Assembly (NCBI RefSeq): GCF_022965805.1
Contig: NC_133103.1
Coordinates: forward strand, 53,394,386-53,458,385
DNA length: 64,000 bases
Source: Primulina eburnea
Lineage: Eukaryota > Streptophyta > Magnoliopsida > Lamiales > Gesneriaceae
Reading direction: 5' to 3'
Position numbers and translations under genes: made by a program. The notes below the pieces were generated by a model. That model saw nothing but the letters and a program-made list of their open reading frames with translations, made no database searches and was not told where the DNA came from. Numbering within the stretch: position 1 is the stretch's first letter; every line of letters starts with the position of its first letter. This document shows, in pieces, positions 44,061-55,812 of this stretch.

Positions 44061-45455
44061 GGAACCATTGGAAGCCACTCTCACTACTAAATTAAAGAAG
44101 GATGACTTGGATGAAGAAAGAGTGAAAATAGTGGCATACTTTAATGCCAACCATCCATAGAGGAAGCCGATAAGGATGCGATTGGAGTATTTGGGAGACC
44201 GAAGAGACTTGACTCCTCCGAAGTCAAGCATTGAGGAACCACCAACACTTGAGCTTAAGCCACTGCCTCTGCACCTAAAGTACGTATATCTTGGTGAGGA
44301 TAACAAGTTACCAGTCATTATTTCTGCCACTTTAATAGATGCAATGGAGGGAAAACTGTTGAAAGTTCTTAAAGAGCACAATAAAACGTTGGCCTGGAAG
44401 GTGGCAGACGTCGAAGGAATAAGTCCATAAATCTACATGCATAAAATCTTGATGGAAGATAAGTATTTACCCCTTGTGCAACCACAGAGACGACTCAATC
44501 CAAAGATGCAAGAGGTAGTGAAACTATCAAGCTTCTCAATGCAGGTATTATCTATCTTATCTCCGATAGCGCATGGGTAAGCCATGTTCAGTGTGTGACT
44601 AAGAAATGTGGGATTACTGTGATCACTAATGAAAAGAATGAACTTATTCCCACTAGGACTGTTATGGGGTGAAGAGTGTGTATTGATTATAGGAAATTGA
44701 ATGATGCAATCCGTAAGGACCATTTTCTCCTTCTCTTTATTGATCAGATGTTAGAGGGACTAGCGGGGCATGAATTTTATTGTTTTCTAGATGGTTATTC
44801 GGGTTATAATCAAATCACTATTGAACCCGAGGACCCAGAGAAAACCACATTCACTTGTCCTTATGACAATTTTTCTTTCTGCCGTATGCCTTTCGGACTT
44901 TGCAATGCCCCTGCTACTTTTCAGCGATGTGTGATTGCTATATCCCATGATATGATTGAAACTTTTCTTGAAATATTTATGGATGGATTTTCTATCTTTG
45001 GTGCAACGTTTGATGATTGTTTGCAGAATCTGAACTTTTTGTTGAGGAGGTGCGATGAGACGAACCTGGTGTTGAATTGGGTGAAGTGCCACTTCATGGT
45101 ACAAGAGAGGATTGTGCTAGGACAAAAGATTTTGGAACAAGGGATTGAGGTGGACAAAGGTGAAGTGGAATTCATCAAGAACCCATCACCATCGGTTTCA
45201 ATAAAGGGAGTTAGAAGTTTTCTAGGACATGCCGGGTTTCACCAGCGTTTCATTAGAATTTTTCTAAAATTGTAAAGCCTCTATCGTCTCTACTCATGAA
45301 AGATGTGCCATTTTCTTTCAATTCCGACTTTTTATAGGCATATGAGAAACTAAAGGAGCGCTTGGTGATAGCTCATGTGTTGGTAGCACCGGATTGGGAT
45401 CTGCCTTTTGAGGTAATGTGCGACGCCAGTGATACTGCAGTTGGTGATGTCCTAT
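44061..45455 (+). pseudogene. Athila reverse transcriptase and start of RNase H, mutated
   Basis: The pre-RT linker 44176-44430 (LELKPLPLHLKYVYLG, VADVEGISP) is followed by decayed sequence and the open stretch 44676-45275. This has CIDYRKLNDAIRKDHF, FLDGYSGYNQI, MPFGLCNAPATFQRC and a catalytic block FMDGFSIF where FMDDFSVF is expected, so the second catalytic Asp is Gly. VRSFLGHAGFHQRFI closes RT. After a frameshift, MCDASDTAVGDVL (45418-45455) is the RNase H start, cut by TAA and loss of similarity. Confidence 0.75.
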
Positions 45456-45599
45456 AATATATGGACATCAACTTTAATTAATAGAAAATTCAAATTTGTG
45501 GAGTTAGGATGGTGGAATTGGTTCTTATGGATAAGGAAGAGTTCACGATCAAAAGGATCAATTGTTAAAAATAAGAAATAATATTACCATTATTCTGTA

Positions 45600-46315
45600 G
45601 TTTTTTTTCTTCTCAGATTTTATTTAGTAAGTTTCCATGAGTCGCATTCTATATGCTTCTGTTATTGGCAGTATAATATATGTTATGATATTTATTCGAC
45701 ATGATATTGCATTTTCACTGAATTTTGTAAGCAGATAACAATCAAATCCCGGTCCATTGCATTAGAAAGCCCTGAAGCACATTTTTAAGTACTTGAGAAG
45801 AACTAAAAATTTGTTCTTGGTTTACATGAGTGGAGAATTAAAATTGTAAGGCCATAGTAATTTTATCTTCCAATCAGATGTGAATGATTTGAAATCAACA
45901 TCTGGATTTGTATTCAAACTCAATGGTGGTGCTGTCTCTTGGAAGAGTTCCAAGCAAGACACCACAACGGATTCAACTGCTGAGGCAGAATACATAGTTG
46001 CATCAGCTGTAGCAAATGAAGGGGTTTGGATGAGGAGTTTTGTTCGATAGATGGGTGTCATTGCTCAAACAGATGATCGAGTCTAGGTTTATTGTGACAA
46101 CACCAATGCCATTGCACAAGCAAAGGAACTGAGGTCTCATTAACAATCCAAACATATACTGAGGAAGTTTTAGATAATCCGAGAAATAGTGGGAATTTGT
46201 GACATATCAATAGAGAGAGTCATCTCTGCATATAATGTTGCTGATCCACTGAAAATTTCCCTGTCAGGACCATTGTTTGAGATGCATCGTGAAGTATGGG
46301 TCTATTACCTCGTTT
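45600..46315 (+). pseudogene. Ty1-copia RT/RNase H C-terminal fragment
   Basis: Decayed frames read YASVIGSIIYVMIFIRHDIA (about 45655-45715), LKYLRRTKNLFLVYMSGELK, then STSGFVFKLNGGAVSWKSSK, TTDSTAEAEYIVASAVANEG and VYCDNTNAIAQAKELRSH (to about 46140). It ends in NVADPLKISLSGPLFEMHRE near 46290. These are successive RNase H blocks of copia pol. At least three stops occur (near 45847, 46048, 46084). There is no LTR between its end and the next element's primer site. Confidence 0.7.
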
Positions 46316-46469
46316 ATTTCCTTGATATTCCAACAACTGGTATCAGTGCGAGGTTCTCAAATACTATAGGAAGCTCTCGTATGTTTTGTGGATGCAGCTT
46401 AGTCTAAACTTACACATCAGAAAAGGATTTCTAGATTAGGGAAGTGGTTCTTTTGTGTTATGGCCTTGA

Positions 46470-47310
46470 CAATTAATTCGTTGGTAGCAGTCACAAAAGA
46501 TAGAGATATACACAAGCAATATGATTAGCCTTAAGCTTTGATTATCAACTTTGGAGAAGTAAGATGAAAGATCTTCTATTCATCATCAAGATGCACCTAT
46601 ATATGTTCAACAAGTTTAAACCAAATAATAAATCAGATGCTGAATGGAATTTTGAGAACGATAAAGTTTGTGGGTACATCTGACAATTTGTCGATGACAA
46701 CATCTACGATCATAATTGCAACAAGACACATGCTCGTATGCTTTCGACGAAATTGGAGACACTATTTTCCTCCAAAAATGGAACAACAGATTGTTCTATT
46801 TGAGTAAGCTTGTCCAGGTTCGATACAAAGAAGAAACTCTGGTCATGATGAGATTCATGGAGCATTTATCAAGTATGAGCATAAAACTTGTTGACGATGT
46901 GAAAGCTATGATTGTACTAACTTCATTTCCAGAGTCTTGGGATACTTTGAATGTATCACTCACGAACACAACACCGGGAGGAGTCGTGATTATGTACTTC
47001 ATCAAGAGTGTCATCTTGAATCAAGAGATGAGGCAGAGATCTCAAGGAGTCTCTACCTCACAATCAGATGTTTTGGCTGCTGAGTCAAAGGGAAGAAGCA
47101 AAATGGGAAGAAGCAAAATCAAGAAAAATAAAAATCATAAGCCAAGAAGAAGCTACTACTCAAGGATATATACCATCATAAAGTGTTATCGCTGTGGAGA
47201 AATGGACATATTAAAAAATACAGTCGACAACCGAATGATAAACATGAAACAAGTGATGAGAAAACAAACGAATTCAATGTCGTTAACGATCCAGAGCAGA
47301 AGTTCGTAAA
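46470..47310 (+). pseudogene. Copia gag with damaged zinc knuckle
   Basis: Open part 46716-47309 (197 codons) contains KVELVQVRYKEET-like coding with MRFMEHLSSMSIKLVDD, a VLTSFPESWDTLNVSL block and KCYRCGEMDILKN, where the CCHC knuckle (CxxCGxxGHxxxxC) has lost its His and last Cys. Upstream stops (near 46526 and 46680) and a frame change separate it from the start of gag. Confidence 0.65.
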
Positions 47311-48330
47311 TTTGGCAACTCAAGTAACTAGTTGGGTGATCGATAATGGAGCAACAGTCCACGTCACATCTCGAAGAGAATGCTTTACATACACACAAGG
47401 GTACTTTGGTGTGGTCAGGATGGGGAATAGCGAATTATCCAAAGTCGTGGGAAAGTGAGATTTGATCTTGACTACCATGGATGGCTCTACACTGATCCTG
47501 AAAGACATCAAACATGTGCCGGATATGCGCCTGAGTCTGATATCACTCTAAACACTCGATGAAGAATGTTTTTGTACAACCTTTTGAAACGGGGTATGTA
47601 AGATTTCAAGATGGTCACTTGTGGTGGCAAGGGATTAAACATGTTTAATCTATATGTAGTGCAGGAAAATCATTCTGAAGTTGTGAATTATGTATGGGAA
47701 GAAAACTCAACAGAGTTGTGGCACCAACGTCTTGGCCACAAAAGTGAAAATAATCTTTCACGCCTTGTGAGCAAGCCATTTCTTCCCGATATAAAGCAGG
47801 CTCACATGAAATAGTGCATGAACAGCTTAACCGGAAAACAATACAAGATATCATTCAAAATTTCACATTTCTAGCGGACCAGATAAAATTATAGATCTGG
47901 TGCACGCACATCTATGTGATCTGATGCCATTGTCGCTTGGAGGAGCGAGGTACTAGGTCACTTTTATTGAGGATAATTCTTGGAAAATTTGGTTGGAGAC
48001 TCAAAACCAGGGACCAAATATCGAAAAAATTTAAAATATTTCTGAACTTGGTTGAACGGCAAACATACATAAAACTAAAATGTAATCAAACAGAAAACGG
48101 AGGAGAATATATTGGATCCTTTGATGAGATATGCAAAAGGAACAAAATCAGACATCAAACGACACCACCAAAGACACAACTCAACAGATTATCTAAGAGG
48201 ATGAATAGAATTTTGGCAGAAAGAGTCTGAAGAATGCTCTCAAATGCAAAACTCACTAAGGAATTTGGGGTGAGGCCATGGTTGTTGCTGCATATATATT
48301 GAATCACTCACCTTGTCTTCCTCTCAATTA
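47280..48330 (+). pseudogene. Copia protease and integrase fragments
   Basis: The open stretch 47183-47458 contains SWVIDNGATVHVTSRRECF, the copia protease active site with DNGA for DSGA. Further on, LWHQRLGHKSENNLSRL (47611-47814) is the integrase HHCC start. TENGGEYIGSFDEICKRNKI (48080-48150) carries the second catalytic Asp block, here decayed, and SKRMNRILAERV follows. Stops at 47457, 47813 and 48228 break the chain. Confidence 0.65.
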
Positions 48331-48839
48331 TGATGTCCTGGAGTAGGTTGGAAAGGTAATGAAGTTCCATATAATCATTTGCAAGTATTTGGGTGTGTTG
48401 CTTATGATTATATACCAAATGATGAAATACAGAAGTTGGATGTCAACAAGAAAGTGCGTATTTATAGATTACAGATTTTATAATAGAGAAATTAAAAAGC
48501 CTATAAGAACTCGTGATTCCATATTTTGGGATAATGGATTCTTGGAAACTGTGGGAAAATAGAATTTTGGATTTGAATAAGATCTGGAATGGTGGCCTTC
48601 AACGGTAAATCCCAAATATTTGAAGGTAAAGAATTGAAAAAAAATCATGAGGATGATGATGAGATCTGTGTTCACGGTGAACCACCAGAAGAAAGTTCTC
48701 GTGGTACAATGACCACACATTCTGGAAGAGAAGTGTGACCCTCAACCAAGTATATTCCTCAAAAGAATATATCCTGCTAACTGACAGGGGAGAACCAGTG
48801 AGTTTCGAGGAAGCTATTACCAGTTAACATAAGGATAAT

Positions 48840-49849
48840 TGGATGAAGGCTATGTAAGATGACAAGCAATCCTTGCATGAGAATGAGACATTTGAGGTGG
48901 TGAAGCTGCCAAAAGGCAAGAAAGCTTTGAAAAATAAGTGGGTGTTCAGATTTGTTTAGGTTGAAGTATGAAGAACACAGTAGTCAACCAAGATTCAAAG
49001 CTAGAATTGTCGTCAAAGGTTTTAGACAGAAATATGGGCTCGACTTTGATGAAATATTTTCATCTATGGTGACGATGAAATCCATCCAGATTGTGATAGG
49101 GTTAGCATCTGAGCTTGATCAAGAGGTGGAACAAATGGATGTCAAGACCACATTCCTACAAAAGGATTTGGAAAAAGAAATCTGTATGAATCAACCAGAG
49201 GGGTTTGCAGAGAAGGGGATAGAGGACTTCATGTGCAGATTGAAGAAGAGTTTGTACGGTCTTAAACAAGCACCAAGACAGTGGTACAAGAAGTTTGAAT
49301 CAGTGATAACTCAACAGGGATTCAAGAAAACCATTGCAAACCATTGTGTGTTTGTCAAAAATACATATGATAATGATTTAATGATGCTTCTACTCTACGT
49401 AGACGACAAGTTGATTGCTGGGGCCAACAAAAAGAATTATTGGCATGGAAATCCATGGAGACAGGTACGCCAAGAAGACCTAGATTTCGCAGTAGAAGTA
49501 TATTGAGAAGGTACTTCAGAGGTTCAACATGGACCAGGCCAAAGCAGTTGGATGTCCTCTTGCCAACCACTTCAAGTTGAACTCAAAACACAGAGGATGA
49601 GGAAGAAAAAATGAAAAGTGTTCCATATGCTTCAGCTACAGGAAGTCTATTGTATGTCATCGTATGTACTAGACTGGATTTAGCTCATTCTGTAGGTGTA
49701 GTGCACATATTCCTTTCAAAACCGGGAAAAGAACATTGGAATGGACTAAAATGGATATTCAAATATCTACTAGGCACCACTAAACATATATTGAGGTTTG
49801 GAGGATACATAATTGAGCTTCTAGGCTACACAGATGTAGATATGGCAGG
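48840..49849 (+). pseudogene. Copia reverse transcriptase and start of RNase H
   Basis: The open stretch 48952-49506 (184 codons) carries FKARIVVKGFRQKYGLDFDE, VEQMDVKTTFLQKDLEKEI, LKKSLYGLKQAPRQWYKKF and the active site LLYVDDKLIAG with YVDD intact. After a frameshift, 49611-49849 reads YASATGSLLYVIVCTRLDLA and LKWIFKYLLGTT, then GYTDVDMAG where the solo LTR interrupts it. Confidence 0.75.
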
Positions 49850-50452
49850 TGTGAGGCCTAATAACTTAAATTACGTTTAATTATCTAACGAAAATGATTT
49901 AATTAAATCTACAGCGGAAAATAATTTAAAATACCTTAAAATGGACCTCAGGACCTGGAAAAATTTCAACATGACCTCGCCGTAAATAGGACATACCAAA
50001 AATTTAAAATACTTGTAAAATAAAATAACCCAAGGTCGACGCTGCAGTATTCATAAACAAACAAATGCAAATACCGAGCAGAAAAAAAAATATAAATATC
50101 ACATGCATCAATTCCAATAAGCTGGAAGGTTCCCAAACAACATAAATTAAATTCAAACAAGCAAAGATCAATCCAAATACTTATACAGATACACGGGGCA
50201 TATCCTCGAATAATAAAACGCGACAAAAACTTATCACAACTCAAAATATATAAATATAGCTAGCCGGGAGACTCCGATGAACCAAAACCAAATAATCCAA
50301 TCTCGACCACATGAGCTCCGCCTGGTGCTGCAGAATAACTCGAATGATCTACCGTGGTGTCCAAAGAAACCACAACAGCCCCCCAGTAAACAACTTAGAT
50401 TAGGATTCTGATATGAAACAGTTCAACAAACAAAACAATAACATAAATCACG

Positions 50453-50456
<4 letters not shown>

Positions 50457-50519
<63 letters not shown>
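50457..50519. repeat. (AT)n microsatellite
   Basis: 63 bp of perfect AT dinucleotide repeat inside the solo LTR, followed by ACACAC. Confidence 0.95.
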
Positions 50520-50524
<5 letters not shown>

Positions 50525-50846
50525 GTAGATGAAATGTGATATGCATGAACAAGGCTCAATATCAACGGGGTAAACAGAGCCAAACGAACAATACAATCAA
50601 CAAGAATAATGTTCGAGCAACACAAAGGGGAGATACATCGTCATGCAGCTAAACTGGTCTGCCAAGTATGCGAGTTATGCCAGGCTATGCTAATAAACAC
50701 CCCAACTGGCCTCCATACAGTTGTAACCATATATAACAGGAATGGCACAACAAACAGAACAGGATATCACGATCTCAGCGCACACCCTGGGGGCTACACT
50801 AACAACATGATTGATCAATCTTAACTACGGTTTCAGGTGTATCAAA

Positions 50847-50955
50847 ATAGGCCTATCAGCCATACCCTAATCCCGAGTTATATAAAACCAATACCGAATA
50901 ATAGGCCTATCAGCCATACCCTAATCCCGAGTTATACAAAAATCAATACCGAATA
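50847..50955. repeat. 54-bp tandem duplication in solo LTR
   Basis: Two copies, starting at 50847 and 50901, of a unit beginning ATAGGCCTATCAGCCATACC and ending in ACCGAATA, with few differences. Confidence 0.85.
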
Positions 50956-52330
50956 ATAGTAACTAGTTAATAAGAACGATAGGACTCAAGAAGTATATCA
51001 CAGCAGTATGCCATAGACTAAATGACACATAAACTGGACAGGTAACACAATAAGGCATTTAATAACTCAATTTGTTCACATAATTACATAAACAACAATC
51101 ACAACACATAAATATGCTTAAAACATAATTTAAGTGTTACCGTTGTATGTTACCGAACTGTAAGATACATATACCGACAAACAATTATCAATGCACAACT
51201 TTAAAGCTCCTCAGCCTAAAACACATAACAATAAGCAGAGAAATACAAAAATTTACCCAAAATCTTAATTAAACCAACTATTTTCTCAAAACCACAATAG
51301 TTGAATTTGTTTTACTAAAACTCCAAATTTTCAAACCATGAGCTGTACTAAACTAATTCTCGCTCTCGTTATTCCCAAAACTCCAATATTCAACATATTA
51401 ATGATAAAGCTCTATTGAACGAATAACTAGTTCAATATAAATTAATCGGTCGAATGATTTATATCTTAAACGCATCCAACGATTGAAGTCACGATATAAA
51501 CTTGATACATACATCAATATAACGTAATTCAGAAGACGAAAGCGTATTAAATAAAATTGGTTCAAATTCTCAAACTCGGCAGCCCATTTTTTAACCGAAA
51601 ATTTGGAAACCAAGCTCAAATATATACTAAATATCTAAGTTAATGAGCAAAAAAACACCTCACGGTGGTTCAGCGGCAGAAACATGGCGTGAAAGCTCGC
51701 TAATGTAAATCTAGACATGCCTGAAAATTGTAGGAAGAATAGGGAATACATAGGGCTTCGAATACAAGTTAACCACAAACTAAAACTCAAACAAAACTCA
51801 CCAAAACTGCTGAAAATTGCGAGTAAATCGGAACTCGAACTCGTGCGGAACACGATCACGAAAACAGGGACAATGGTCAACTCTATGTGCTCAATTTGCT
51901 CTATTCAAGCCACTACACTAGCCATCTTAACCCCATCTGCAACACACGGTGGTCGTAGCACCATTCTCCGTAGTTGCGTGATCGAAAAATGGTGAGGAGA
52001 GGGAATCGACGGGTTGGGCTAGGGCTTGGGATTTGGGATTCCTTTTTATATTATTTTCCAAATGAGTCATGTATATGTATTAAATATAGTGTAATTTAGT
52101 TTCTAAGAATAGCAACCCATACCCTTATTATCCTGGTTTGTATTTATTTTGCTCTCGTGTGTTATTTGAACTCTATATGTATTTTATATCTTTTAATTTT
52201 CTGATATTCTAAAATACATATTTTAACATACTTTCAAAAATTATTTGGCATAAATAATTATTTTAATTTATAACTCAATAATTATTCTAATTATATCAAA
52301 TTATCGGATAATATACTTTAGGGCCTTACA

Positions 52331-53010
52331 ACAGGAGATGTTGACTCTCGAAAATCAACAACAGGATAACTGATTACATTTTTAGGTGGAGCTGTGTCAC
52401 GGCAGTCAAAGTTGAAAAGTGTGTAGCATTGTCAACCACTGAATCAGAATTCCTTGCAGCAACTGAGGCATGCAAAGAGCTGTTATAGATGAAAGGGTTT
52501 TTGTAGAAATTAAGTTTTGTGCAAGATCAATTCAAGTTGTTATCTGACAATCAGAGTTCAATTCATCTTGGAAAGAATCTTTCGATGCATTCAAGATCTA
52601 AGTATATTGATGTTCAATATCATTGAATACAAGATGTATGGCAAAAAATTTGTTAAAGTTTCAGAAGATTCACACAGATGAAAACATATATGATATGATG
52701 ACCAAGGCATTATCGAAATGGAAGTTGAAAAATTGCAGAGCTATTGCAAGTCTGATCGAATTCACAAAATGTGCTTGAGGGAGAGAATTGTTAATATTCA
52801 AGCCAACAAATTTGAATTCAAGAGACATCATTTTTAACAAATAACTACACATGTTTTGTGTTAATAAAAAATGATTGGTTTGATTCTGTAAGCAATGATA
52901 TTTTATTTTTGTTTCTTCTCTAAACTTTACCAATAAATACTCTTCCATTATTCATTTCAAAATCACACCAAAACATAAAATCATCTCATCTATAATCATA
53001 AGTGTAGAAC
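52331..53010 (+). pseudogene. Copia RNase H C-terminus and 3' LTR
   Basis: Resumes after the solo LTR with GDVDSRKSTTGY, ALSTTESEFLAATEACKELL and LLSDNQSSIHLGKNLSMHSR, ending about 52690. It contains several stops (near 52418, 52486). GAGGGAGAGAAT serves as polypurine tract before TGTTAATATTC at 52789, the 3' LTR start. The LTR end is not clear (about 52990-53010). Confidence 0.65.
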
Positions 53011-53089
53011 TGAGGAAAATGATTTAGTTTGAGATTTCTCAAGAAGTGTTTATCCTTAGTAGGAATAGGATTAGTGGGGAAAAAATAGA

Positions 53090-53628
53090 TGTTAAAAGCA
53101 TATGGAATAAATTTCAACAGGCTAATACCCAATTAGATGGATTAACATCCATTCTCCAATTTGCTATCAATTACAATGTTCCCTGGATCATAAGATGGGA
53201 TTATGGACTATAAGACCAGAATAAAGAAAAACTGGAAATAAATTTTCTTATACTATCTTAATCAGGAAGATTTTAATAAAATGGTGGGGCAAATAAGATT
53301 TATTTGCTGAAGGAAATGTTTATGATATACAAGGAGTCATAGCTATCGGACCAGCTAAAGAAGCTATAAAGAATCTAAACAAAGATACTCAACCCATGCC
53401 ACTTCTCTTAAAGAATTATTTCAGCATATGGACAAAGATACTATTACTAATATGTATGAAGAAGTCATTGGTGAGAAATCTCAATTACCATTACCCACAC
53501 AAGCATCAACCTCTTCTTCAAAAGGAAAAGATAAAATTTTTGAAGATACAAAAATGACTGATCAAGAGCAAGATGCTCAGGATCCCTACGAAGTGGGAGA
53601 TGATCTTTTAGCACTATTGAATTCATAA
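53090..53628 (+). pseudogene. Pararetrovirus B tail ORF (C-terminal part), first copy
   Basis: Reads VKSIWNKFQQANTQLDGL and LQFAINYNVPWIIRWD (about 53090-53210), then after stops GVIAIGPAKEAIKNLN, and the open stretch 53428-53628 with KDTITNMYEEVIGEKSQLPL, a Ser-rich segment and VGDDLLALLNS at the end. The Trp block matches the tail ORF of pararetrovirus A. Its function is not known to me. Confidence 0.55.
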
Positions 53629-53809
53629 ATCAGATGAAGTTGTGACGATGAAGATGTGACTAAAAGTCTATTGTAATAATTATGTCTATATATTATTAGA
53701 ATAAGGCTTGAATTATTGTGTTTGTAACCTTATCTGTTATTATGTATGTGTCAGTTTCTTATTAGTAGTACTACTGTAGATAGGGGAAGTATTGTTTCAT
53801 TTTCTCGTC

Positions 53810-53817
53810 TATTTAAG
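53810..53817 (+). promoter_or_regulatory. Pararetrovirus B promoter, first copy
   Basis: TATTTAAG, followed by a CT-rich start region. The same context recurs at 58098-58105. Confidence 0.55.
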
Positions 53818-54172
53818 AAGTGGATGATCTTTATGCTCCACACACGAAAAACTCTTCTCTCTTTTAATAATAGTCTACTTTGTGCAACATCCCTGGAGTT
53901 GGAAAAGCATCTCTTCGATTCAGAATTATGTAAGTTTATGTCTTATGAATTCCATTATATATTTAATCCTCCTTCAGATTATATCATACCTACAGCGAAC
54001 TATCTTTTAAAATTAAATTAGTAAAAAATCGTATCATATTTTTTGAGATTCAATTAAAAGACCCAGATACTAATCTGTTTATAAACAGTTGGTTTACTAA
54101 TACAAGTTTAGAAAGATCCAAGCTTGCCTTAAAGGCTTTCGAGAAACAAAATCCACAACTTGCTGCTTAAAG

Positions 54173-54186
54173 TGGAATCAGAGCCA
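54173..54186 (+). other. tRNA-Met primer-binding site, first copy (one mismatch)
   Basis: TGGAATCAGAGCCA, one base from the tRNA-Met complement, about 350 bp after the promoter. It marks map position 1 of the viral genome. Confidence 0.75.
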
Positions 54187-54339
54187 TCTATTGATGAAAT
54201 GTTCTAAGTTAAAGATATCATATTCTCTTGTTCAAAAGGAAAGAAAGTATCTCTATCTGGGAGCAATACTTAAGTCAGGTATCCATAAAGCCTGAAGGGT
54301 AAGGTATGAATAAATTCTTGACAAAATCTACCCGAATTC

Positions 54340-55605
54340 CTGATGGACAAGATAATAAGATCCTTTATTAAGAAGAAATATTCTAATAGTGGTAATACTA
54401 AAAATAAAGAATTAATTATTTCTGAAAATTTTGAGAAAAACATTCAAGACTGGAAGATTTATAGATATGATAGTTTTCATTTTAGATAATATTATATCAT
54501 AAAAATAATTGAAGAAGAAATTCCTCTAAAAAGAGGATATGATTCATTTAGTTTGTTATCACAAAATCTTGTTAATATTCATAAGCAATCATATAAATTT
54601 ATGCATTTATGAATGATCAAAGTAGGTTTAAAGCCTCTTACAATATTAGGTTTAAATATCTCAGCCTTAATTATCGTCAGAGATCAAAGGCATAATAAAT
54701 TTGAAGATTCCTTATTAGGAATAATAGAGTCCTTATTATGTGAAGGACCTATATATTTTAGTTGCTTCCCTAATTTTTCTATTTCTCTTTCTGATCCAAA
54801 TATCATAAAAGCAATAACTTTAAATATAAATATTGCTGGTTTTTATATGATGGATAGAACAGAAAACGTTGCTCTATTGTATAGAATTTGTTATAAAGTA
54901 ATGAATTCAACCATTTTTAATTTTAGAATTAATGCTAATCAAATTAGTTCTAAGAGGGGAGAAACTACTCTCTTTATAACTGATATTAATAAAAGTAATA
55001 TCATGATTCTCAAAACAATTAATTGGAGTCAAGTCACTCTTCCAAAAATATGGAAAATGGAGAATATGACTCATTCTCTTAAAAAAGGAAGTAGAAAATT
55101 AGAAAGTATTGTTCAGTATGTACATGGTGATGTTGAAATAAAACTCCCATCTCAAAGACATCTACGTATTAAATTACCTGTAGAAAGTAGAAATTCTACC
55201 TCTTCTATATCTGATTTTGAAAAAATAAGTATATATGGTATTCAAAAACAAATGAAAATATTTCTCAACCTGAATATAAAGTTGATCTCCCTGAATCTAG
55301 TAATTCTAGATTTCAAAGAAGTTATTCTGTTAATAATTGAACTTCTCCTACCTTTTCTGATATGGGTTATAATGTTATGGTCATTAGTGATGACAATCTT
55401 AATCAGAAAAGTTTAGATAAAATTAAAAATAAAAACAAGAAAAAATAGTTTTTAAGTTGTTTGAATTCTAAACAAAAATATTTATATTTTTTAAGATATA
55501 AAGAGTGGATAGAAGAAACTAAGTCAAATTTAGATTTTTTCAAATGGATGGAAAAATTATATTTTCCAACAAGAAATAAAGAATTTCCAAATTTTTTAGA
55601 TAAAG
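54340..55605 (+). pseudogene. Caulimovirid movement protein, 30K superfamily
   Basis: The start is broken (stops before 54613), and the open stretch 54613-55416 (267 codons) holds the core. Visible blocks are KVGLKPLTILGLNISALIIV, FEDSLLGIIESLLCEGPIYF, SCFPNFSISLSDPNIIKAIT and LLYRICYKVMNSTIFNF, then DVEIKLPSQRHLRIKLPVES. All conserved movement-protein segments are in frame, so this is the best preserved viral domain of the window. The tail from 55300 is frameshifted (EYKVDLPESSNSRF-like in another frame). It continues as a degraded linker with KYLYFLRYKEWIEETK. Confidence 0.75.
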
Positions 55606-55812
55606 AATAGAGTCCTTATTATGTGAAGGACCTATATATTTTAGTTTCTTCCCTAATTTTTCTATTTCTCTTTCTGATCCAAATATCATAAAAGCAATAA
55701 CTTTAAATATAAATATTGCAGGTTTTTATATGATGGATAGAACAGAAAACGTTGCTCTATTATATAGAATTTTGTTATAAAGTAATGAATTCAACCATTT
55801 TTAATTTTAGAA
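55606..55812 (+). repeat. Duplicated 206-bp movement-protein segment
   Basis: Nearly identical to 54723-54928 (from AATAGAGTCC to TTTTAGAA) with a few substitutions and one extra T. It is inserted about 0.88 kb downstream between the linker LDKE and the continuation NFAASIKSELENG, interrupting the linker. Confidence 0.85.

Larger units (their letters stand above)
40648..45455 (+). mobile_element. Truncated Athila-type Ty3-gypsy element
   Basis: Contains a partial 5' LTR (40648-41758), a tRNA-Asp primer site, gag, protease and RT with the first codons of RNase H. The gag motif NPGWRQHPKFSWSG and the primer site place it in the Athila lineage. Both ends are truncated: the left at the junction with the outer gypsy LTR, the right at about 45455 within RNase H. 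Confidence 0.8.
49850..52330 (-). mobile_element. Solo LTR (2481 bp) inserted in copia RNase H
   Basis: Starts TGTGAGGCCT and ends AGGGCCTTACA, nine-base imperfect inverted ends. It is flanked by pentamers GCAGG (49845-49849) and ACAGG (52331-52335), a target duplication with one change. Copia RNase H coding resumes precisely after it (GDVDSRKSTTGY). A minus-strand TATA box (TATAAAAAGGAATCCC, about 52038-52054) gives its orientation. No internal region or coding domain is present. TGTAAGG at its sense start and the CCCAAGCCCTA block relate it to family R. Confidence 0.8.
46338..53010 (+). mobile_element. Ty1-copia element (+), decayed, with a nested solo LTR
   Basis: Order: primer site TGGTATCAGTGCGAGG (46338-46353, two mismatches to tRNA-Met), gag (46470-47310), protease (47280-47460), integrase (47640-48330), RT (48840-49510), RNase H (49611-49849 and 52331-52780), polypurine-rich GAGGGAGAGAAT and a 3' LTR starting TGTTAATATT at 52789. 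The RNase H is split by a solo LTR at 49850. A 5' LTR is absent. Stops and frameshifts occur in every domain. Confidence 0.75.

Noticed and set aside
50457..50519. AT tract as replication origin or matrix attachment site
   Set aside because: A perfect dinucleotide repeat inside a solo LTR is explained as a microsatellite; nothing else supports an origin.
54613..55416. Functional viral movement protein gene
   Set aside because: The core is open but its start and tail are broken and it sits in a decayed polymerase-less insertion; kept as pseudogene.
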